From Gnetum montanum (taxonomy: Eukaryota > Streptophyta > Gnetopsida > Gnetales > Gnetaceae): 64,000 bases of DNA. Shown in pieces: positions 49,296 through 60,340 of this stretch. Where the stretch lies: NCBI GenBank assembly GCA_015680685.1, contig MNCI01028834.1, positions 624,007 through 688,006 on the forward strand. Direction: 5' to 3'. The translations under genes and the position numbers were made by a program. The notes under the pieces were generated by a model. That model ran no database searches. It had not been told where the DNA came from and saw nothing but the letters and a program-made list of their open reading frames with translations. Within the stretch, counting starts at the first letter, position 1. Each line of letters starts with the position of its first letter.

Positions 49296-50568
49296 GGCTT
49301 CAAGGGTCAAGGAGAAGGGGGGGAACATTGGGACTTTTGGGAGGTCTCATACATCACACTTTGGAAGGCTACTAGTTAGCACTTGGGCTCTCACTTGGAG
49401 ACACACTTGGGGTCTGAAGAAGAGCTTTGTAAAGAAGAAATTGTGACGATTGCTTGTAAGATGGCTTGCTAAAGGAAAGATTTCAGCCTCTTTGTCATGG
49501 TCCTGTGAGTTATGCATTTCATTTTTTGTTTTGTTTAAATTGTTTAGCTAGTGGTTTAGATAGTATCATCCTTGGCAAGTAATTTTGGGATTTTTAGATT
49601 GCTCTTACTGTTCTTGTTGCCCGATAGAAATTTCTATTAAAATTTTGCCATAGAAGCGCTTGTGTTTAAAAGCCTTAAGAGCATTTTAGTAGTAAATTTC
49701 ATTATTGTGCAACGTGTGGGAACTGCTATTGGGATTGTTGTAAGAGAGCCTCTGTTTGTAGTCACGCCGTTGAACAATTCAGTAGTCGAGAGGGTTCAGA
49801 AAATCTTTGGTATTTTGATGGGACCAGAATAGCTTCTTTTTATCTTTAAAGTGAATTCTCGTGGTATTTCAATCAGAAATTGTCAAGTCTTTTAAAGGTT
49901 CTGTTTGAATGCAATCGTTGACATCTATTATCTAGTCAAAATGGAGTCTCGTACGTGGTAGTTTACGCAGCAATTTTTGGTAGCATAATAGGATTGTCTT
50001 GAAGATATTGCTTGTTTGAGCCTTGGAAGTTTGAACAATTCGTAGATATTGAATTTGGGATAGCTTTATTGCGAAGTGTTTACTCGTGTCATTTTACCTT
50101 GTTTAAATATTTGAGGTCTACACAAATCTGCTTTCTTTTCTTTTCTGCTTATTTCCATCGAATCTTGCTCTATTTCTAGTTTTCTTGTGGAACTATCTCT
50201 TTCTCTGGGGAAAATTAGGAGTAGATTGCGGAGTTGTGCTCAAATGTTTTTGCAAAATTTTATTTGTTACAAGTAGGTATTATAAGGACTGCATAGACTA
50301 GGCAATTGAACAAAATAGGAACTCTTAAGAACTCATAGTACCTGGCAAAGTTGGTTGAATCTCTTTAAAGTAAGTCATTTGTAGTTTACATACAACGCAA
50401 TCGTTACATTTCTCACAACCGCACGCTGCAATAGCACACACACATACTCACATTAACTACTGAGTTTATTTGGAGGTATCTGGGCCTTGGTGTTGCCAGA
50501 GACCAGCAGACACCTAAATCCTGTTCGAGGACACTCGTTGGCGGTCGCGTCCCAAACGGTCGCCAACA

Positions 50569-50573
50569 GATCC
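50569..50573. repeat. Right target-site duplication of family L insertion 2
   Basis: GATCC, partner of 47779-47783. Confidence 0.88.
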
Positions 50574-52740
50574 ATGGTTTCTTAGCCAAGTTTTCACCTA
50601 GAAAAATAATGTAAAGTATGTTATAGAGGGAAATCATGTCCTGACCTACCTAGCATAAAAAAATCAACATACACGGAGGGACAAGAAGAAGAACAAAAAA
50701 AACAAAATGGTCATAGCAACAATAACCAGAGAAGCCAAGACCACTAATTAGGGGCCAAGGAACAACCCACCCAAGGCCCCCACTAATGACCATGATAACT
50801 AACCATCAATCCTTAGGGCCACTACATTGACTACTCCTAGGCTAAACTTTGATCAGAAGGACCAAAGCAAGTACACTACCTTACCTTTGAAGCCATCCAA
50901 ATTGCTAGATCAACTATTGAAGAGTGGATGCATGTAATACAAGTAGATAATTGAAGCTACTTAAAAGAAGCATGAGTGGCTATGTGAAATACCCAAGGAT
51001 CCCACTCAACCAACAAAGGATGATCCTCAACTACCTAGGTACTTTAGACTAAATCACTTTTTCCACTATCACTAACTACTTGGTCATGACACAAACTTCT
51101 ACCTTGTACTAAATAATGACTTGTAGAAAATGATAGGTAGGGAAGAGCTGGTCTTGTATGCTTCCAACCTAGTCTAATCACAAAATTTGTTGATGCAAGT
51201 GTAGAAGGATCCATTGAATGCTAATAACAACCCCTATGTTATTTCACCATTCAACATTGATGGCATTCAAAGACCAGTGAGGGAACTATTCATGATCTAG
51301 GTATCCCTGCATAATAAAAGGGCCTCTTCAACCTCCACTAGCTCAAGAACCACTTCTGTTATGAGAGTAGAATTGTGGGCATCTCCAATGAAACCTTTTA
51401 TCATTAGGATGCCCTAGCTTAATACAACCCCATCAACCATAGGCTAACCAACTGATATGACCATCCAACAACCTCCTACAATGGCCAACGCTATAGCATC
51501 TTCCTCACAACCAATGATTGATAATAAAAATGCTTCAGAAAAGAAAAGGAAGAAGCAAAAGCAAAAGTCCAATAATAAGGATGACAAGTAGATGAAGGCA
51601 TGGAATGAAGTGAACCCATTGAAGTCCACTCCCATATTGACTATATTGATTATCTCCTCTACTCAACCCATTTCAACCAACAAGCCATAGGAGGATGTTA
51701 TAAATCATAGCCAAAATAAAGAGGATAAGTCCCAACAACAACCATCTAAGTTTGAACTTAGTATTTTAGAACACAAGAAGGAAGTGAAGCACAATCGGGG
51801 TGACAAGTCTATGACCAATGATAAAAACTTTCTTAGTGTAATGGATTAGGTTAGACAATCCCTCAAGAAAAAGAATACAACTTTGAGCTTATATGACCTA
51901 ATCATAACTTTTTTCATACATTGTGAGACACTAGTCAAAATGTTAACTTTCACCCCTATTAGTGAGGACATCCCCGCTAATGAGAAATCCATCCATAAAG
52001 TGATGGTTCCTTTCTCACCAAGGGAGGAGAAGTCAACACCCCTAGTATTTCAAGATAACAAAGTCAAATCCAATCCCCAAAATGACAAAGTAACTAGGGC
52101 TCCTCTATTCATAACCATACGTGCAGGGTAGTTTAAAGTGCATCAGGTGCATGTTGATGATGGAGTCACAACAAATGTCATCCCATGCACCATCTTTGAA
52201 TAGTTGGATCTAATAGAGAAAATAGAGCCTACAATAAACAACCACAACTCTTAAGTCCTTCAATAGGTCAAGAGTTGCTATTAAGGGGTCTATCTCCTTG
52301 AACTGTGCGGCAAGAAAGTAATTCCCCACAACTGCCAATTTCTTGATGGTGGAGGAGACACTAGGGTTTAACCTTGTCCTAGGAAGACCTTGTTAGCTTA
52401 ATTACAAGTCGTGTCTTCACTTATCCACCAAGAGATTCACTTGTCTTATGAGGTAGGTGAAATCATCATTCATGGTGATAGTGCAATTCCCCTAGTGGTT
52501 AACAATGTAAATACAAAGTAGGGGTCTAAAGTGAAGCTTCAAGAGAAAACACCCATGCACAAAGTCCACCAACCCAAAAGAGAGAAGCAAGCCAAGAACA
52601 AAAAAAATGGGCAATGGGATGTGTCATGGGATGAACTCCCTTGCAACATTATTACTGAAGGGAATGGTAAGTACAAACTTATGTAAAATAAGCGTTATAT
52701 GTTTCCTAACCTCTCAAAGATTATGAAAATTCTACACAAG
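50569..52740 (+). pseudogene. Element D gag C-terminus and protease
   Basis: Continues gag (WFLSQVF, then Lys-rich, then a region with YFRLNHFFHYHXLLGHDT near 51040-51090, the decayed Cys/His knuckle of plant Ty3 gag). A long polar linker follows (51300-52100). Protease near 52130-52500: VHVDDG at the active site, LELCGKK, and FNLVLGRP-type flap split by a shift near 52365, then SYEVGEIIIHGDS. It ends in a Lys-rich tail near 52670. The site ATGGTAAGTAC at 52664-52674 could be a splice donor. Confidence 0.75.
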
Positions 52741-53474
52741 TAACATGCGCCCCTACTCTGTCCATGTTGTGCCTTTACGACTTCTATAACCACATGTAAG
52801 ATAACCATTTAACCTAAATTTTTCCTTTGTTGACTAGTTATTGCCTTTTTTCCTATGTTTTATTCTACGTTTTATGTATATAGCCTAGACTTTTATTTTA
52901 TTTGCATTTTCATTTACTATGGCCTTATTTATTTCTTTATTTTCCTTGTTTAGTGTGATATAAACTAAAAGATCATAAAAACTTTAAAATAAAAAATCAC
53001 TAAAATATAAGTTTCTCTTCAATCTTAGTTTTCTAAGACTTTAAACTAGTAGCATGGCTTTCCATGGCTTTAAAATAGAAAAAATAATCACTTAACATGG
53101 CCCATGACCTTAAACTAGAAAAACAATGCAACCTATGCTCACCATGCCTAAAACTAGCAAAGATCTCTTTTATCCTCTTTATATTTAGCCTTTAAGCACA
53201 TTGTTTAGCCATTTAACTATATAACCAAAATCAATAACATAGCCATTTACAATGTGTATAATGTTAGAACAATATATATATATATATAGCAAAAAATAAC
53301 ACCAAAAAATTTAAATTTAAAATGTTTATAACGTACAAAGCCATGGCCACACTATGTGGAAAAATGTCAAAAAATAATAATAGTCATCTATAACATAGTC
53401 TAGGCTAATAATAGCCATTAACATAAAAACAAAAATAAATGGTCAACAAGCCAAAAATAAGAAGATGAAGGATG
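52741..53474. other. AT-rich stretch, no gene
   Basis: No frame. Contains a short (AT)n run at 53271-53288. Lies between plus-strand element D and the 3' end of the minus-strand spliced gene; could hold that gene's 3' UTR. Confidence 0.6.
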
Positions 53475-56400
53475 CTAATGGGCATCTAGAGAAGGAATTG
53501 TTGGTTCATCTCCACCCTCACTACTAGGGCCGCTAATATCTCCTAATGCCTAAAACACAACAACACATAGCTAATCAGTAATCAACAACTAAAACTATAA
53601 CTTAAACAAAATCATACCTTAAAATAAAACTAAAAAGTAGAATACATCAAAATTTTGGGAACATAAATTCCATGACTTTCGGGAATAGATGTGGAAGGCC
53701 ATCCACCAAACAATAGAGGATTTGGTCCTTTATCATATTATCCAAGTCAATATTCCCAAGATCAATGTTGGTGATGATGCCAATCCTATCTACTATGGTC
53801 AAATTAGGTTGCTTCCAAGTAATAGTAGTCACAGAGGTCTCACTTGCAACAATGGCAATCTAAGGAGTAGGGGATTTCTCCACCATGAAAGTACTCTCAA
53901 AGAGCTAATAAGCACTCTTTGACTAGATCCCTTGAATGAATAGTTCTCTATTTCACTATTCAATTGACTCCTCTTTGAGTCACTTTGGGTAGACCTCACA
54001 ATTAGCCTTATACTATTGCTTGTAGCCCTTTTGTATCCTACCCCACCCTAGGATCCAAGCGTAGTGATCTTTCCAATCAACCTTTGGGAGATGAGCTCCA
54101 TTTGCATCTACTACTCTACCATCTCCTATGAGAGTGCTAACTTGTCTTGGATGGTATGCTAGTAGCAAGCCTAGGTGATTTCTTTGGTTCACAATTCCCC
54201 TAAGTTAGCCACTTGGGCTTCCACAAAGGCCTTGGGGTCTTGGAGATCTCTAATCATATCTTCCTATCATTGATTTTTCTACCTCAAGGCCAAAACCTAC
54301 TCTCATAAGGATTCGTTAGACCTCTCCAACTCCCATGACATTGCTAGATTAGTAGCATTCTCCTACAACTTCAAAGAAATACTAGAGACATCAAAGGGAA
54401 GCTTCAGCAAGGAGTCAATCTCCATGTCTTGACCGAGGTCTCACTCCATAGATGGTACTACATAATGATAAAATATAACCATAAACATAGTTTACAACCT
54501 AAGATAGCCATAACATAAACAAAACCTATAACATTGCAAAAAAAAAAAAAACTAAAGGATAGAAAATAAAGTTCTTACCAATCTCGGATGCAACTTGGTG
54601 CAACTAGTTGATGATGTCGTTAGCCATCCCACTCTTGATCTCCACCTTGTCTAGGACCTCTACCCATAGTTTTGCACAAAACATAGGGATAGGGAGTTGA
54701 ACTAGTGGCTCAAGAGCTACTATAAGCATAACAATCATTGAATAGTTAGGACAAAAAACAAACATAAAATAATAGGATATAATGAGAAGTGTTAAGACAT
54801 GTAAATACTTATCTTCTCCTATTCTTCATTTGGGATAATGAGAGGCAATGTACTTGATACTACTTCACCAAATAAGGTGTCTAGATCATCTATAACTACG
54901 TTGGTAAACCCTTGAACATCAGGTTGCTATAAGAGTACCTCCTCTACATGCTTTTTTTCCTTTTCTACTATAGTAGCTGCACATATTTGTGCTTCCTCCT
55001 CCATGATAGCTTAGGTTGCCATGTCCTGACACTTGTCTACAACCATGACATATAGAAAACCAATTAGCACACGAAACCATAATATAGTCATAAAGTCTTA
55101 AAACATAAAATAATCAAAACATAGATAAGGCATACCTATGACCACGTAATGTGATGTCTTAGATTTAAACTTAAGCTTCTTTTGGATGGGTTGCTCTAAA
55201 TCTAGTGGTGATTCATCTATGGGTTGAGTTTGGCCTTGGTTATTCCTTTTACTTCTCTATGTCATCATTTGACCTCCAAGGTGCTCACTAGAATTGTGAG
55301 AGGCTCCTCCTCTATGCTATCAATGGATTCGCATTATCTAACACCAAGACCCATGGTGATAATAGATAGTGAATCATCCATCTCATTTGGTGGGTTTTGG
55401 GCCTACATGGTTGGATAAATTTGCTTTATCCAAGGCCTAGAAAGTTGGTTTGGGTCTTGGGAAATCCATTGTCCATTCCTTCCCACCACCATGAACTCCA
55501 TGAACCTCTTCAGATAAACCACAAAGACTACAAAATGTGTGTGGATTATTGTAGATGTATCATCGCAGTGTTTGAGAATCTCATCTTGAAGTATAACAAC
55601 CAAATAAGCTTCTCAATTGAATTTGATGCCATCCATTAGGACCTTCTTAAAGGTCCATGCCTGTGCAATGTTGATTACCTTCTTTTGTGATAATAGTTTG
55701 GGAAACATATAGGACCTAAACAAAGGATATGATGCATTTGCTTCAGGGTTCATGAAGCTGTCCATGAAAATCTTAGAGTGGCCCATGCTAACACCAAGCT
55801 ACTCCAAAACTTCCTCATGATAGCCAACTTCCTTTACTATTCTAGTAGCAACTATTCCCCCATCATCAAGGATACCAAACAAGTTGCAAAAGATGTTCTC
55901 ATCAATGGCTATGGTAATTGGCATGCCTCAAATGATGGTGCTGAAATGATTGCCCTCTCTGTTAAAGGAGTCATTGAAATGTAGCATCTCTATAGCAAAT
56001 GATGGAAGGGATAGGTGCCATATACAAATTAAGAACATCCACATGCTCGATGTTTGCTTGAATGTACCTAGGAGCCAGTCTCCTCAATCACTCTTGTGCT
56101 AGTATCACCTTACCAAACTTTAGGATGAGGGTATTGTCATGAATTCTAAAACTAATAAGGTGACATCAGTAGAGGTGGAAGGTATTGCAAGGTAATAAGA
56201 AATGTTTAGCATCAACATAGGCATGTTTAATAACTAGTTACAATGATAGAACACTTAGAACTTTAGTGACCATAAAGCCTTAGACATTATAGCTCTTATG
56301 TTTACCTTTCTTTTTCTTCTTTTATGTGGCTTAAGAAAAGGTTCTATTTGCAAGGATCTAATCTAGGGAGCTCTTGGAGCCCACCCACTAGTTTTGTATC

Positions 56401-58822
56401 ATCCTACCAGCCATGCATTTCTTGTAGGTAGGGTCAAACTTCTTAGTGTATTCATCAAAGTCCTCTTTTAACTATTATACATAATATTTTTAATTTAGGG
56501 GGCCTTTGGTGAATTCATCTAAGGCAATTTGAGCCACCATCAAGCTTTTATTGTTAGTGATCAAGCCTTGATCATTGACCTTATACCTACAAGAAATTCA
56601 TAACACCGATGAAATTAGGAAAGGTAGTTTAGCCAATAAAGCCAAAAAACATAAAAATACTATAACAACCATGCTTAGCCTTGTAGATGATACATGGTGG
56701 TAGGAGGCTTCTAAAATAGTATGTGAACTCTATGGACCACCATCAAAGCATTGTCAGCATTATACTAATTATACTTTGGCATAAGCTAGATCTCTGTGAG
56801 GTAGCATGAACTAATCATGCTTGCTTTCCCTACTTTCTTAAAATGTGGATCATCAATGATGAAACTAGCAATTAGACTAGATTCCCAAGGCATCACTGTC
56901 TCCACTATGACTCTGACCACATTTGTAGATAAGTGTGACTATAGCATCACATTAAAATTCTAAAGGATATAGGCAAGGAAGTCCCTTGCCCCTAGCTAAA
57001 ACTACAATGAGACCTTGTTTAAGGTCATGTCAAGTAAAGGGGTATTGGCCTTAGGATGGCCAATGTAGCATAGAATGTCCACTAGCTCAACAATGATGAG
57101 TATGGTCTTCAATAAGACCCTGCATGGAAAAGAAAAAGAAGATATCATGATCAATAATTTTTTTTTAACAATTTTGTTAAAAATATCCTAGTTGAGGGTG
57201 AAATTAGCCCCTATAAAAAGCTCTAATGTGTTTATCCCAAGTTTGCTTAAAAAATTCATGATAATAGTATTACAAATTTTCATAGCTTTATACATCATAG
57301 CTCAAGCATTATAGCCTAGATAGCAGATCAAATTGACACATAAGCAAATTTAAAATAGACAATAACATGAATATTATCAAAAATAGTAAAAATTACTTGT
57401 AACCTTCAAAACCATACTTAGAGAATTAAAAAAATTTTAGAACAACCCCAAGGATAAGAAAATTGACAAGAGAAATCTCTAAGCATGTCAATAACATCCA
57501 TCTCCAAATGGGTTAAGTGCTACAACCAAAATTTAGCCTTATTAACACAACCTAGGCCAAAAATTTATTGAAAATCCATCCTAGCTTCAATTTTAGTGAT
57601 TCCATCATGGACGTAATCCTAAAAGAATGAGCTTTCTATCCATATCCATCACAACTAGAAACACATAACCATATTTACATGGAACATAACCAAATCTAGC
57701 AAAACTATAGCCATCAACATTAACCTCCTTTTATGCAAGGTTGGGAGAAAATTCACCAAAAATTTATTTTAGTCAAAACAGAGTGATTCCACCACCTTTT
57801 GAAAGCTTGAATCAAGCCTTACACATCCACATTTAACAAAAATTCAAAAACCTTGCCATTTATTCAGAATAAAAACTCATTAATTTGGATGAAAATCTAA
57901 AAATAGCACAAACCCCTTTTTATGTGAGTTAGTAAAAAATTTGTTAAAAATTCATTTCGAATCCAACGATAGTGATTCCTCCTCCATTGAAAAGCTAGAA
58001 GTAAGAACCACACAACCACAACCAAAAAATAACCAACCCATTTATTTAGAAACATTTTGTAAATTTACATGAAATTTTAAAAAATAGCACAAACGACCTA
58101 ACCGCACAACCTCACAAAAATAGTCATAACTCTGTTAATTTAAATCCAAATTGAATGGAACCATAGCCATTGGAAAGATTAAACATAGGGCTATAAACCA
58201 ATGATATCATATTTTAAAAATATCTATCATTTTCATTGTAAAAAATACACAACATTACTTTGGTTTTTCATACAAAAATCACCAAAAAGCTCAAAATTTA
58301 TAAAACCTAACTTAACATAGCCATGAAAAATAGCCAAAAAAAGCCAAAAAAACTCATATCCATTTAAAAATATGCCAAAATAAAAGGGTAGGATTATGTT
58401 AAAATTAAATTTTTACAAACATTAAGGCCTAGATCTCATAAAAATGGCCCTATCCCCAAATTTTAGAAAAACGTATGAAAATAGCAAGCCTATTTTTAGA
58501 AATCAAATCCACAAAGGTGAAAAAAATTAAACAACTGTAGATCTACATAGAACTAGTCAAAACACAAGGTAGGATTTAATTGGAATTCTATTTTACCCCC
58601 TCTATGAACATAGATATGAAGAAAATGACCATAAAATAACAAGAAAAGCAAGAAAATGGCTAGAAACTAAAGGAAAAATGGCTAGAATTTCCTACCTTGG
58701 GATTGCCATAGATGAAGCCTAGATGGAGATGGGTCTAAGAATCTGCATAGGTTCCTTGCATTCTTATCTACCCTATGAATTTATGGATTCTTTCTCTTCC
58801 CTCCACGATGCTTGGGCATCAT
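53475..58822 (-). pseudogene. Decayed intron-containing gene of unknown function, about 8 exons
   Basis: Coding-like blocks alternate with AT-rich 70-140 bp gaps whose edges are splice sites on the minus strand. Exons, approximate: 58822-58696, 57119-56680, 56586-56306, 56184-55136, 55036-54813, 54719-54579, 54457-53618, 53549-53475. Donors include GTAGG, GTAAACAT, GTATGCC and GTAAGAAC; acceptors include TTCCATGCAG, TTTCTTGTAG, GGTTGTAG and GTGTTTTAG. Two sites are mutated (donor AT at exon 5, acceptor AA at exon 4). Readable protein: an N-terminal globular half (VMPWESSLIASFIIDDPHF; VATRIVKEVGYHEEVLE), an acidic middle (EEEAQICAATIVEKEKKHVE), a coiled-coil segment (EDMIRDLQDPKAFVEAQVAN) and a C-terminal end DISGPSSEGGDEPT. 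Stops are nearly all TAG. I do not recognise the family; layout recalls ORF3 and the antisense genes known in some Tat-lineage Ty3 elements. Confidence 0.65.
57540..58250 (-). repeat. Diverged ~188-bp tandem repeats in intron 1
   Basis: GTGATTCC-centred units recur at 57596, 57783, 57972 and a weaker one near 58155 (spacings 187, 189, about 183), each followed by CATTGAAAAG/CTTTTGAAAG-type sequence and an ACACATCC/ACACAACC. About four units inside the large first intron. Confidence 0.6.
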
Positions 58823-58883
58823 AGTTTGATCAATGTTGGAAAATTCTAGATTCTAGGAAGAATCGACTATATACATAGGCTAT

Positions 58884-60340
58884 TATTGGTGACTGTTTGG
58901 GATGCGATTGCCAATGAGTACCTCAAATAGGGCTCACTAGTATCTGGAAACACCAAAGCCTAGATACCTCTAAATAGACTCAATAATTAAACCTGTGTAT
59001 GTGTTTACTGTCATGAATGTTGAAATAGTTGGGTTGTGTATAAAACTATAATTGGGTATCATAAAAGAGATTTGGCCAAATTTGTAAAATACCATGAGTT
59101 GTTGGATATTCCTATTTTTTTCAATCACTTAGTCTATACGATCTTTATAATACCTACTTGTAACAAATAAAATTTTGCAAAAACCATTTGAGCACAACTC
59201 TATCAATCTACTCCTAATTTCTCCTCGAGAGAAAAGGTTCCACAAGAAAAAATAGAAATAGAGTGAGATTCAATGGAAAGAGAAAGAAAAGAAAGGATAT
59301 TTGTGTAAAAATATCAAATATTTAAGGAAGGTAAATTGACATGAGTAAACACTTTAAAATAAAGTTATCCCTAATTCAATATCTATGAATTATTCAAAAT
59401 TTTTAGGCTCAAAAAGCAATTTTTTAAAGACAATCCTACTAAACTAAAAAAAATTACTACATAAACTACCATGTATTAGTCTCTATTTGGCTAGTTAATA
59501 GTTTTCAATGATTTCATACAACAGAGCTTTCAAAGATTTGACAATTTCTGATTCAAACACTAAAGGGATATACTTTAAAAATCAAAAAGCTATTTTACTC
59601 CTATCAAAATATCAAATATTTTTTTGAACCCTCTAGATTATTGAATTACTCAATTGGTTTGTCTATAGCAGAGGCTCTATTACAGTAATCCTAATAGCAG
59701 CCTTAGACATTTCACAATAATAAACTTCTCTATTAAATTGCTCTTAAGGCTTTCCAACATGAGCTCTTCTATGGAAAATCTTAATAGGAGTCTACTATCA
59801 TGCAACAAAAAACTATAAAATTAATCTAAAAATCCTAATTTAAATGCCAATCATGATACTACCCAAACCACTAGCTAAGTAGCTAAAACAAAATAGGAAA
59901 TAATGAACTCACAAGATTAAAACAAAGCAACTGAAATGATATCTTTAGCAAGCCATCTTACAAGAAATCTTCAAATTTCTTCTTTCCAAAAGGTTTTCGT
60001 TTCTTTGTTTTTTCTTTGATTCTATCTTTGAAGCCTTTTTATAGTGCTTCAAGGTAGTTACATTCATCATAACAAGTTAAGGTGGGTTACAAATATCTAA
60101 GGCATTTACTCATAACTCCTTGGGAAGTTATAACTTCTATAACAAGTTATGAGAAAATTAAGTCAAAATTAGGATGTGTCTCCTTGGTGATGGAAAAAAA
60201 GTAAAATAAACTACAAATATATTAAAGTGTTCGTTAAACCAACATAGAAAGTTACAACTTCCCTAAAAAGAATAACAGCCAAATGTCCCATACTTAAATA
60301 AGTATCCCATAAATTTCTCTCCTCCATTGTGTTTTTTTTA
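58884..60340 (-). repeat. Third family L core, diverged; right end not defined
   Basis: Starts TATTGGTGACTGTTTGGGATGCGA, aligning with 3022 onward, and continues to about 60310 in line with 3022-4660 of insertion 1 (for example AAGTTACAACTTCC at both). TATA on the minus strand at 60043-60036. Clearly older than insertions 1 and 2. Left flank is GCTAT; I found no matching right duplication, so total length is unknown. Its promoter points into the spliced gene, whose first exon begins about 60 bp downstream. Confidence 0.75.

Larger units (their letters stand above)
47784..50568 (+). mobile_element. Family L insertion 2 (solo-LTR-like, 2785 bp, different cargo)
   Basis: Ends TATTGGTACATTT...CGCCAACA, flanked by perfect GATCC duplications. 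The first ~45 bases match the sense 5' end of insertion 1 (6668 downward). The last ~1.42 kb (49147-50568) match 4461-3022 with only about four differences over a 390-bp stretch checked by eye, so both are young. Between them lie about 330 bp of AT-rich sequence, a GC-rich cargo (48110-48910) and an AT-rich linker (48930-49146), none shared with insertion 1. Confidence 0.87.
46330..52740 (+). mobile_element. Ty3/gypsy element D (gag and protease only), split by family L insertion 2
   Basis: Gag resumes in frame when 47784-50568 and one copy of GATCC are removed, proving one element. No RT, RNase H or integrase follows; recognisable coding ends near 52740. Gag and PR residues differ from family I, so this is a separate lineage. 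Confidence 0.82.

Noticed and set aside
50575-50590. TGGTTTCTTAGCCAAG resembling a tRNA-Met primer binding site just after a family L end
   Set aside because: It is part of element D's gag frame (WFLSQVF), which reads through once the insertion and one GATCC are removed; the equivalent position at insertion 1 has no such site.
53271-53288. (AT)n run as a possible functional element
   Set aside because: Short simple-sequence tract in AT-rich DNA.
47380-57119. Many in-frame TAG codons, suggesting readthrough or a variant code
   Set aside because: The same frames also carry frameshifts, lost catalytic residues and deletions; C-to-T decay of CAG explains the pattern.
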